DNA of 6,004 nucleotides from Acetatifactor sp. (lineage in GTDB: Bacteria > Bacillota > Clostridia > Lachnospirales > Lachnospiraceae). This document shows, piece by piece, positions 1 through 4,933 of the stretch (position 1 is the first letter of the stretch; each line of letters opens with the position of its first letter). The stretch is taken from the NCBI GenBank assembly GCA_024699575.1, contig JAILPF010000330.1:1-6004 (forward strand). The letters run 5' to 3'. A program made the position numbers and the translations under genes. The notes under the pieces are model-generated. The model did not search any database, was not told the origin of the DNA, and worked only from the letters and a program-made list of their open reading frames with translations.

Positions 1-708
1 CAGGCAGGAATAAAAACGGTTATTTTGGATCCGGATGTGGCAGGGATGATAGCTCATGAGGCAGTCGGTCATACAGTGGAGGCAGACTTGGTATTGGGTG
101 GCTCGGTTGCCGGTCCCAATTTGAACAAGCAGGTTGCATCAGAACTTATCAGTATAGTGGATTATGCACACACCGCATTTGGGGAGCAGGCTCCGCTTCC
201 TGTATATCTGGACGATGAAGGAGTACAGGCAAAAGATGCCGTTTTGATAGAGAACGGTATCCTGAAAGGGTATATGCATGACAGAAAATCTGCAGAACAC
301 TACAGTGTGGAGCCTTGTGGAAACGCGAGGGGCTGGAGTTTTTCAGATGAACCTTTGATTCGAATGAGAAATACGGCGGTTCTGCCCGGCAAGGACAAAC
401 TTGAGGATATGATTGCCTCTGTGGATGACGGATATTATCTTCTTTCCACCGGAAATGGTCAGGCGGATCTTACCGGCGAGTTTATGTTTGGTATCAATAT
501 GGGCTATGAGATCAAAAACGGCAAACTCGGACGCGCGATTTTAGATACCACTGTTTCGGGAGTGGCGTTTGAGATGATGAAGACCGTCAGCATGGTTTCT
601 GATAAAGTGAAATGGGCAAGTAGCGGAACCTGCGGTAAAAAACAGCGTATGGCGGTATCCATGGGTGGTCCGGCTATCAAATGTGAGATTGCGATTGGGG
701 GAAGATGA
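1..708 (+). CDS. tldD: TldD metalloprotease subunit, 3' part (5' end outside window)
   Basis: The reading frame is open from base 1, so this is the C-terminal 235 residues of a longer protein (full TldD proteins are about 450-480 residues). TldD is the catalytic half of the TldD/TldE heterodimer, a cytoplasmic zinc protease known to degrade unfolded or leader peptides (microcin B17 maturation and CcdA turnover in E. coli). The zinc motif HExxxH is visible as HEAVGH at visible residues 19-24 (bases 55-72), followed by the typical E-A-D. The C-terminal block G-T-C-G-K, with Cys at bases 631-633, matches the region that supplies the third metal ligand in the family. The glycine-rich tail is also typical. 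The stop overlaps the tldE start by 4 bp (ATGA), indicating translational coupling. The TTG at base 25 is an internal codon and not a start. The assignment is secure; the physiological substrate in this organism is unknown. Confidence 0.95.
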   Translation, partial: QAGIKTVILDPDVAGMIAHEAVGHTVEADLVLGGSVAGPNLNKQVASELISIVDYAHTAFGEQAPLPVYLDDEGVQAKDAVLIENGILKGYMHDRKSAEHYSVEPCGNARGWSFSDEPLIRMRNTAVLPGKDKLEDMIASVDDGYYLLSTGNGQADLTGEFMFGINMGYEIKNGKLGRAILDTTVSGVAFEMMKTVSMVSDKVKWASSGTCGKKQRMAVSMGGPAIKCEIAIGGR

Positions 709-2009
709 TGAAAAAGATTGCAGAAGTGTCAGAACAGTTAAAAGGCTACATAGATGGAAAAAGTGGATTGAAAGCGCAGTACACAGTTTCTGAAAAAGAA
801 ACCAGGGAAATCACAATGGAAGATGGGGATTTCACCTTGTTTAGAACTTTGTATGATGAAAGCGCAGACATTAAAGTTATCAAGGATAACAGAGTGGGCT
901 CTGCAAGTGTCAACAAAACAGATGAGGAGTCTTTGAGAGGGGCTTTAGATACGGCAATCTTATCTGCACAGTCAGGAACAGAGGATACTTGTTTTGATAT
1001 TGCATCAGGCATGGAAGCTGAGTACTTTGAAATCGGCGTGTTAGAGCCGGACATTGACAGACTGATGATGCGCGCGAGGGAACTTTCGGAGGATATCACC
1101 AAAAGGCATCCGAAGGTGAAAGTGATGCAAATGATTTTTAGCCATGTAAAGCAGCACTCCATTTATCGTAATACTAACGGAAGTCTCGATGAAGTGGAAA
1201 AGGGTTATTATGATGTAATGGTGGAATTTGCCGGAAATGACGGAGTAAATTCTACCGGAATAGCAGGTTCCGGGATGAAAACAAAGGATTTGGAGCATCC
1301 ATTTATTGAGCTCGGAAGCATGGAGAGAGACTTGCAGGATGCGGAAGATTCTCTGCATACAGTGGCGGCGAAAGGTAAATTTGAGGGAGAAGTAATCTTT
1401 ACACCGAATTGTGCTGCACAAATGATGTATTTTGCACTGGCGAATTTTATTGGGGATTCTGTCATCCTTGACCAGACAGGATTGTGGGCTGGCAAAATCG
1501 GACAGAAGGTTGCATCCGAAAAGCTCAGTATCGGTATGAAGCCTTGGGATGAGCGCATCGTTGAACATGAGGTACACACAGCGGATGGTTTCCGCTCTGA
1601 AGATTACATGGCGATTGAAAACGGAGTCTTGAAGAGCTATTTGACTTCCATCTATGTTGCAAATAAACGTAAGGTGGAACGGGCCAAGAATTCCGGCTTT
1701 GACATCGTGATAGAGGGTGGGGATACACCTTATACGCAGATGGTAAAGAAGATGAAGCGTGGGTTGATTGTGGGAGCAGTTTCCTGTGGTTTCCCTTCTG
1801 CAAACGGTGAACTTTCCGGCGTCGCCAAGAATAGTTTCTATGTGGAGAACGGAGAAATCAAGGGCGCAGTGATGGAAACCATGATAAACTGCAACCTTGC
1901 AGATATGTTGAATCATATCGTGGACATTTCCAAAGAAGTGCTCTGTGACGGAACCATGGTGATGCCCTACATCGGTGTGGATAAGGTGGTCATTTCCGGA
2001 AAAGAGTAG
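705..2009 (+). CDS. tldE: TldE/PmbA, non-catalytic partner of TldD
   Basis: This complete 434-residue protein is close to the usual length of PmbA/TldE (about 440-450). It lacks an HExxxH motif, as expected for the partner subunit that completes the substrate cleft of the TldD/TldE heterodimer. Family features include the N-terminal block around residues 55-75 (IKDNRVGSAS), a central T-P-N-C-A-A-Q-M stretch, and the C-terminal GGDTPYTQMVKKMKRGLIV-type signature followed by a G/S-rich segment and N-S-F-Y-V-E-N-G. The last of these resembles the TldD fold, in line with common ancestry. The start has tandem ATG codons (705 and 708); the first overlaps the tldD stop, and the GGGGGAAG stretch at 696-703 lies just upstream of it. 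The gene is co-transcribed with tldD. The same name PmbA is used where the role in microcin production was discovered; here only the protease role can be inferred. Confidence 0.95.
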   Translation: MMKKIAEVSEQLKGYIDGKSGLKAQYTVSEKETREITMEDGDFTLFRTLYDESADIKVIKDNRVGSASVNKTDEESLRGALDTAILSAQSGTEDTCFDIASGMEAEYFEIGVLEPDIDRLMMRARELSEDITKRHPKVKVMQMIFSHVKQHSIYRNTNGSLDEVEKGYYDVMVEFAGNDGVNSTGIAGSGMKTKDLEHPFIELGSMERDLQDAEDSLHTVAAKGKFEGEVIFTPNCAAQMMYFALANFIGDSVILDQTGLWAGKIGQKVASEKLSIGMKPWDERIVEHEVHTADGFRSEDYMAIENGVLKSYLTSIYVANKRKVERAKNSGFDIVIEGGDTPYTQMVKKMKRGLIVGAVSCGFPSANGELSGVAKNSFYVENGEIKGAVMETMINCNLADMLNHIVDISKEVLCDGTMVMPYIGVDKVVISGKE

Positions 2010-2017
2010 AGTGGGAG

Positions 2018-2052
2018 AAAACGGTAATGAATAAAACGGTAATGAATAAAAC
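2018..2052 (+). repeat. 15-bp tandem duplication across the start codon
   Basis: The 15-bp unit ACGGTAATGAATAAA occurs twice in direct tandem (2021-2035 and 2036-2050), and the identity extends to 2018-2052. It duplicates the start codon and the first residues of the zincin-like gene, giving MNKTV-MNKTE at the N-terminus. The unit is a multiple of three, so the frame is kept. Replication slippage is the likely origin. Confidence 0.9.
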
Positions 2053-2503
2053 AGAGATAACAGCATTGTTTGAGAAGTATATAAAGAAACTGCGGATTAC
2101 TCCTTCATGGGATATTCGATTAGAACTTGTCGAAGATCCAACGTGGCCTAAGACTGGCGATTTCAAGATTGATTGTAATGACAGGAAGGCAATTCTTCTT
2201 TTAAATGTTATTAATCCAACTCAAGAAAATCTTGAGGAGGTTATCGTTCATGAACTGATGCATATAAAGATGTATCCATTGGACCAGGTAACAGAATCGC
2301 TCATTATCAACAGTTTCGAAGAAGGATCAGCAGCAAGCAATTTTGCTTATCAACAGTTTTTTACAGCACTTGAGCAGACCGTTGAAGAATTGGCGAAGTG
2401 CTTTTTGTTGGAGCATGGGGATAACAAAGAATTTTCATACGGAAGGTGCAAAAAAGGCAAGTCATTCAATGATCTTTACGAAGGCTTAAGAAGTATTGAG
2501 TAA
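2027..2503 (+). CDS. Small zincin-like putative metallopeptidase (HELMH motif)
   Basis: This is a 158-residue soluble protein with no signal peptide or membrane segment. The sequence V-I-V-H-E-L-M-H at residues 72-79 is a classic HExxH zinc-binding motif in a predicted helix. It is preceded by a strand-like segment (AILLLNVINP, about 55-64), the usual layout of minimal zincins. Candidate third ligands are the acidic residues E98/E99 in a FEEGSAASNFA block or E116/E120/E121 in a TALEQTVEELA helix; the sequence alone does not decide. The first option gives a spacing similar to ImmA/IrrE peptidases; small phage-encoded zincins are another possibility. The start at 2027 is preferred because GGGAG at 2012-2016 is 10 nt away. 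The second in-frame ATG (2042) lies in a duplicated 15-bp unit. The gene begins 17 bp after tldE but is clearly more AT-rich, so it may be an acquired neighbour. The substrate is unknown. Confidence 0.75.
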   Translation: MNKTVMNKTEITALFEKYIKKLRITPSWDIRLELVEDPTWPKTGDFKIDCNDRKAILLLNVINPTQENLEEVIVHELMHIKMYPLDQVTESLIINSFEEGSAASNFAYQQFFTALEQTVEELAKCFLLEHGDNKEFSYGRCKKGKSFNDLYEGLRSIE

Positions 2504-2508
2504 AACAA

Positions 2509-2634
2509 ATGGCGATTTGCTGGGATATCGATAAATCGGAATATGTAGTGTTGGACGTATGTGACCGCAAATTCATTATTCTATTAATGAGTCAACAGGT
2601 ACAGCAATTTGAAATGACTCAAATTCCGCTTTAG
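2509..2634 (+). CDS. Doubtful small ORF, 41 residues
   Basis: An ATG 5 bp after the zincin stop opens a 41-codon frame (N-terminus MAICWDIDKSEYVVLDV, two Cys, C-terminus TQIPL). I do not recognise it. There is no Shine-Dalgarno sequence in front, so expression would depend on coupling with the preceding gene. The first half reads like plausible protein (acidic and hydrophobic alternation), while the second half runs through two copies of the TGASTCA heptamer. It could be a remnant of a longer gene, a small peptide, or chance. It is listed because it nearly fills the 181-bp gap between two genes. Confidence 0.2.
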   Translation: MAICWDIDKSEYVVLDVCDRKFIILLMSQQVQQFEMTQIPL

Positions 2635-2647
2635 CTTGAATGAGTCA
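2588..2647. promoter_or_regulatory. Three spaced TGASTCA palindromic heptamers
   Basis: TGAGTCA at 2588-2594, TGACTCA at 2615-2621 and TGAGTCA at 2641-2647 each sit in an AATGASTCAA context. TGAGTCA and TGACTCA are reverse complements, so the site is palindromic apart from its central base. The start-to-start spacings are 27 and 26 bp, about two and a half helical turns. They lie 38 bp and more upstream of the methyltransferase start. This arrangement suggests binding sites for a regulator, but no good promoter hexamers were found with them, so the role is inferred. Confidence 0.4.
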
Positions 2648-2684
2648 AAAAGTAGGTGCAATGTGATGTAGGAGTAATTATATT

Positions 2685-3311
2685 ATGAATCCATGGGAAG
2701 AAATCAGTTTGTCTGATTATGAAAACCATATGAGTCTTGATTCCGTAAAGCAACTTCAGACAATGAATAAAATGATGAAGAAACAGTTTGAAGCTTATCC
2801 GGTAACCACTGCCATGGTATTTGGAATTGCAGGGGGAAATGGGCTGGAACATGTGAATCAAGAAAAATACAAGAAGATATATGGAATTGATATTAACGAA
2901 GAGTATCTTGTGGCGGTAAAAGAACGGTATTCTGATTTGGGGGATACTCTTGAATGTTACAGGATTGATATTGCAGGCGAATCAGACAGATTACCGGAGG
3001 CGGAACTGGTTATCGCAAATCTGTTCATTGAATATATTGGATACGAGGCGTTTAAGACAGGAGTTTTGAAATCCGGAGCGAAATATGTGTCCTGTATCAT
3101 TCAGATAAATGCAGATGAAGAGACTTGGGTCTCTGATTCACCATATCTTCATGCTTTTGATTGTTTGGATGCTATACATCATCAGATAGATGAAAAAGCA
3201 CTAACCAAGACAATGAGCGAAATCGGATACAGTCCATTAATATCAGACGAGTACTTGCTGCCAAACAGGAAGAAACTTGTTATGCTTGATTTTGGACGCA
3301 ATGATATCTAA
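2685..3311 (+). CDS. Class I SAM-dependent methyltransferase
   Basis: This 208-residue cytoplasmic protein has the Rossmann-type methyltransferase signature. Motif I, a glycine-rich loop (VFGIAGGNGLEHV), is at residues 45-57. The acidic motif II (YGIDINEEYL) at 66-75 has the Asp that binds the SAM ribose. A motif IV-like strand (AELVIANLFIEYIG) is at 106-119. The N-terminal 40 residues are helical, and the C-terminal part (about 150-208) probably forms the substrate-binding cap and last strands. The motif I form with A-G-G-N-G is typical of small-molecule or general methyltransferases annotated only as 'class I SAM-dependent'; nothing points to DNA or rRNA as substrate. The start is supported by AGGAG at 2670-2674, 10 nt upstream of ATG. 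Base composition resembles the flanking AT-rich genes rather than tldDE. The link to the HTH regulator downstream is positional only. Confidence 0.82.
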   Translation: MNPWEEISLSDYENHMSLDSVKQLQTMNKMMKKQFEAYPVTTAMVFGIAGGNGLEHVNQEKYKKIYGIDINEEYLVAVKERYSDLGDTLECYRIDIAGESDRLPEAELVIANLFIEYIGYEAFKTGVLKSGAKYVSCIIQINADEETWVSDSPYLHAFDCLDAIHHQIDEKALTKTMSEIGYSPLISDEYLLPNRKKLVMLDFGRNDI

Positions 3312-3327
3312 TAGGAGAAAATAGAAA

Positions 3328-3393
3328 ATGCAGGAACTAGACATTGAAAGAATAAACAGCAATGATGACGTACGATTCTCGGAAAATTCCTAA
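3328..3393 (+). CDS. Possible short leader or remnant ORF, 21 residues
   Basis: A GGAG box at 3314-3317 precedes ATG 3328 by 10 nt, and the frame reads MQELDIERINSNDDVRFSENS before TAA, so the ribosome binding site is better than expected by chance. A second, overlapping frame (3362-3430, 22 codons, including RKIPNLFRVYIKRNHI) follows in +1 relative to it. Together they look like the beginning of a lost gene or a frameshifted remnant; a genuine short peptide cannot be excluded. I recognise no family. Confidence 0.25.
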   Translation: MQELDIERINSNDDVRFSENS

Positions 3394-3418
3394 TTTGTTT
3401 CGTGTTTATATCAAACGG

Positions 3419-3438
3419 AATCATATATAATTATGATT
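3419..3438. promoter_or_regulatory. Inverted repeat enclosing a TATAAT box, candidate operator and promoter
   Basis: AATCATA (3419-3425) and TATGATT (3432-3438) are perfect 7-bp inverted arms, and the 6 bp between them is exactly TATAAT (3426-3431), a consensus -10 hexamer. It lies 19 bp upstream of the HTH regulator start and ends just before that gene's GGGAG ribosome binding site. Binding by the regulator would block the -10, the usual logic of XRE autorepression. A weaker GTTT-N5-AAAC repeat lies at 3404-3416. No good -35 is seen at 17 bp (TGTTTA at 3403-3408 is poor), so promoter activity is less certain than the symmetry. Confidence 0.5.
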
Positions 3439-3457
3439 AGAAGGGAGTTGATAGAGC

Positions 3458-3934
3458 ATGGATCAGAAGAAAATAGGAGCATTTATCCAAGAGTGCAGAA
3501 AAAGAAATGGGTTGACACAATTGGAACTGGCTGGCAAATTAGGGGTGACTGACCGTTCTGTATCCAACTGGGAAAACGGAATATGTCTTCCTGATGCAAG
3601 TATATATAGTTTATTGTGTGAAACGTTGAGGATTTCTGTCAATGAATTGTTTGCCGGTGAATATGTTTGTGATGAAAACTACAATAGAATTGCAGATGAG
3701 AATCTTCTACTTTTGCTTGAACATAGAATGTATGATGCAAGTTCTAAAGAGATTAGTTTCGATGACTTTCATAATTCATTAAAACGAATTTCTGAGATAG
3801 CGGTGTTATTACAAAGATTTGACAGTAAACAGGACGCTGTGTCATATCTGGTGAAGGGTTCTGGGTTATCTATAGAAGAGTGTGGTACTGCATATGATTA
3901 TTATATGAAAATGTTTGATAACAAATTATTATAA
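3458..3934 (+). CDS. XRE-family helix-turn-helix transcriptional regulator
   Basis: This 158-residue protein has an N-terminal Cro/C1-type DNA-binding domain at about residues 5-65. The typical core is G-L-T-Q-L-E-L-A-G-K-L-G-V-T (18-31), with the recognition helix around DRSVSNWENG (32-41) and the family-typical C-L-P-D-A after it. The remaining residues, about 75-158, form a helical C-terminal domain of unknown role with no recognised sensor, peptidase or membrane segment. Fusions of this kind are common in clostridia. The start at 3458 has GGGAG at 3443-3447, 10 nt upstream. The gene probably has its own promoter, given the 146-bp gap and the inverted repeat at 3419-3438, and may repress itself. 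Possible wider targets are the methyltransferase upstream or the operon downstream, where other palindromic sites occur; this is inference. Confidence 0.9.
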   Translation: MDQKKIGAFIQECRKRNGLTQLELAGKLGVTDRSVSNWENGICLPDASIYSLLCETLRISVNELFAGEYVCDENYNRIADENLLLLLEHRMYDASSKEISFDDFHNSLKRISEIAVLLQRFDSKQDAVSYLVKGSGLSIEECGTAYDYYMKMFDNKLL

Positions 3935-3988
3935 TTTTTCAGACTGGATTATATGAGTGGTTAAATGCAACAAAATGCTGCGGAACAG

Positions 3989-4016
3989 TAAAGATTTACA
4001 ATCATCTGACCGATAC
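3989..4016 (+). promoter_or_regulatory. Candidate sigma-D/sigma-28 (motility sigma factor) promoter
   Basis: TAAA at 3989-3992 is followed after 16 nt by ACCGATAC at 4009-4016. The known sigma-D/FliA-type consensus is TAAA, 14-16 nt, then GCCGATAT or GCCGATAA, so the -35 core is perfect and the -10 matches at six consecutive positions (CCGATA). Transcription would start near 4022, leaving about 70 nt of untranslated leader before the DUF6033-like gene. CCGATAA also occurs inside the coding region near 4306 without a TAAA partner, so the -10 core alone is not decisive. A housekeeping alternative (TTTACA 3995-4000, TATTAA 4020-4025) has a poor 19-bp spacing. Confidence 0.45.
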
Positions 4017-4051
4017 CTGTATTAAGATAACGTTTACTGTCTATTTTTATG

Positions 4052-4067
4052 TTGAAATGGATTTCAA
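4052..4067. promoter_or_regulatory. 16-bp perfect palindrome-like inverted repeat in the operon leader
   Basis: TTGAAAT (4052-4058) and ATTTCAA (4061-4067) are exact inverted arms separated by GG. The 2-nt spacer is too small for a stable RNA hairpin loop, so a dimeric DNA-binding protein site is more likely than a terminator. It lies between the candidate transcription start (about 4022) and the ribosome binding site (4080-4084), a position suited to a repressor acting as a roadblock. Confidence 0.4.
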
Positions 4068-4079
4068 TGATGTCTACAC

Positions 4080-4084
4080 GGAGG
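4080..4084 (+). promoter_or_regulatory. Ribosome binding site that fixes the start of the DUF6033-like gene
   Basis: GGAGG at 4080-4084 is 9 nt before ATG 4094 and only 3 nt before ATG 4088. The more upstream in-frame ATG codons (4049, 4067, 4070) have no Shine-Dalgarno sequence and would run translation through the palindrome. The start at 4094 is therefore chosen. Confidence 0.8.
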
Positions 4085-4093
4085 TGGATGATT

Positions 4094-4903
4094 ATGACAG
4101 GTATAGGTTCTACTTCTGGTTATCAGCAGATAAGCAGAAACAATCAGGCTATCAATAGGGGGGCAAATCAGGCAGGTGAAGCAACTGCGTCTAAAAATCA
4201 ATCTTCCAATATTGAAGGAAAAAGCTGGTCCCCAATCGACACAAAGAGTTCCCTTGTACCAAGAAAAACTGAATATGGAACAACCATTGGTGATGTTTCT
4301 CTTTCCGATAAGGCGAAGGAATATTATGAGAAACTGAAATCGAAATATCATAATCTGGAATTTATTGCCGTCAGCAAGGATATGAAGGCACAGGTACAGC
4401 AGAACGCGGCTTCCTTCGGCAATGCCAACAAGATGGTGGTATTGATTGATGAGGAGAAGCTGGAGCGGATGGCGACAGATGAAGCCTTTCGTAAGAAATA
4501 CGAAGGGATTATTGCTATGTCCTCCAATAAGTTGACCGAGGCTAAGAACAGCTTAACCAGCAGCGGTGCGAGTGTGAAGAATTTTGGCATGAAAATTGAG
4601 GATGACGGAAAGGTCAGCTTTTTCGCGGTTGTAGAAAAATCTCAGAAGCTGCAGAAAGAACGTATAGAAAAGAAGGCTGCAGAGAAGAAAGAGCAGCAGG
4701 TCAAGGAGAAAAAGAAAGCTGAGAAAGAGAATCTGGAGGAACGTCGCCAAAAGGTTGATGATAAGGAATATGTAAAAATAGAAGCATCCTCTTTGGAAGA
4801 ATTGATGGAGAAGGTGCAAAACTATTCCTATAACAGTGCAGCTGCTCGGGTTATGACTGATGCGGAACGCATGGTAGGTGCACATATTAACTTTAAAGGC
4901 TAA
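4094..4903 (+). CDS. DUF6033-like protein of unknown function
   Basis: From ATG 4094 this is a 269-residue soluble protein. The first 60 residues are Asn/Gln/Ser/Gly-rich and probably disordered. A segment V-S-L-S-D-K-A-K-E-Y-Y-E-K-L (68-81) opens the conserved part, followed by an alternating strand/helix stretch (LEFIAVSKDMK about 88-98, KMVVLIDEEKLERM about 113-126) and a strand ending in FFAVV (176-180). Residues 182-223 are an almost uninterrupted Lys/Glu-rich helix, a likely coiled coil or single alpha-helix. A C-terminal acidic helix and a VGAHINFKG-type tail finish the protein. The overall pattern matches what I recall as DUF6033, seen mostly in Lachnospiraceae; this is recall, not a search. 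No enzyme motif, signal peptide or membrane segment is visible. It heads a three-gene operon behind a candidate sigma-D promoter, so a motility-linked role is possible but only inferred. Confidence 0.75.
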   Translation: MTGIGSTSGYQQISRNNQAINRGANQAGEATASKNQSSNIEGKSWSPIDTKSSLVPRKTEYGTTIGDVSLSDKAKEYYEKLKSKYHNLEFIAVSKDMKAQVQQNAASFGNANKMVVLIDEEKLERMATDEAFRKKYEGIIAMSSNKLTEAKNSLTSSGASVKNFGMKIEDDGKVSFFAVVEKSQKLQKERIEKKAAEKKEQQVKEKKKAEKENLEERRQKVDDKEYVKIEASSLEELMEKVQNYSYNSAAARVMTDAERMVGAHINFKG

Positions 4904-4908
4904 GGTGG
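4902..4908 (+). promoter_or_regulatory. Shine-Dalgarno-like AAGGTGG without a start codon at the right distance
   Basis: AAGGTGG overlaps the stop of the preceding gene and would serve a start near 4914-4918, but no ATG, GTG or TTG is present there in the frame of the next gene; the first in-frame start is 25 nt away at 4934. The region 4910-4933 reads through in frame as NKSKKSQQ, which looks like a normal N-terminus lacking its Met. Confidence 0.4.
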
Positions 4909-4933
4909 AAATAAAAGCAAAAAGTCGCAACAG

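Noticed and set aside
1041..2066. Long open frame on the minus strand (341 codons) opposite tldE
   Set aside because: It is antisense to a clear tldE with family signatures, has low-complexity leucine/phenylalanine and histidine-rich translation, and lacks a ribosome binding site.
2551..2579. Promoter TTGGAC / CATTAT before the methyltransferase
   Set aside because: The -35 matches only three of six consensus positions and the -10 only four of six; this is not better than chance in AT-rich DNA.
2509..2634. Small 41-codon ORF as a RiPP-like precursor peptide for the TldD/TldE protease
   Set aside because: There is no leader/core layout, no Ser/Cys/Gly-rich core, no ribosome binding site and no modification enzyme nearby apart from a generic methyltransferase.
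3923..3937. AAATTA-TTA-TAATTT inverted repeat with following T residues as a terminator of the HTH gene
   Set aside because: The stem has six A/T pairs only and no GC, and the T tract is short and broken by C, so it is too weak for an intrinsic terminator.
4049..4093. Upstream start (ATG 4049) of the DUF6033-like gene
   Set aside because: It has no Shine-Dalgarno sequence, and the extra 15 residues would be read through the palindrome at 4052-4067; GGAGG at 4080-4084 clearly serves ATG 4094.
4306..4312. CCGATAA as a second sigma-D type -10 element
   Set aside because: It lies inside the SLSDKAK coding segment and has no TAAA 14-16 nt upstream.
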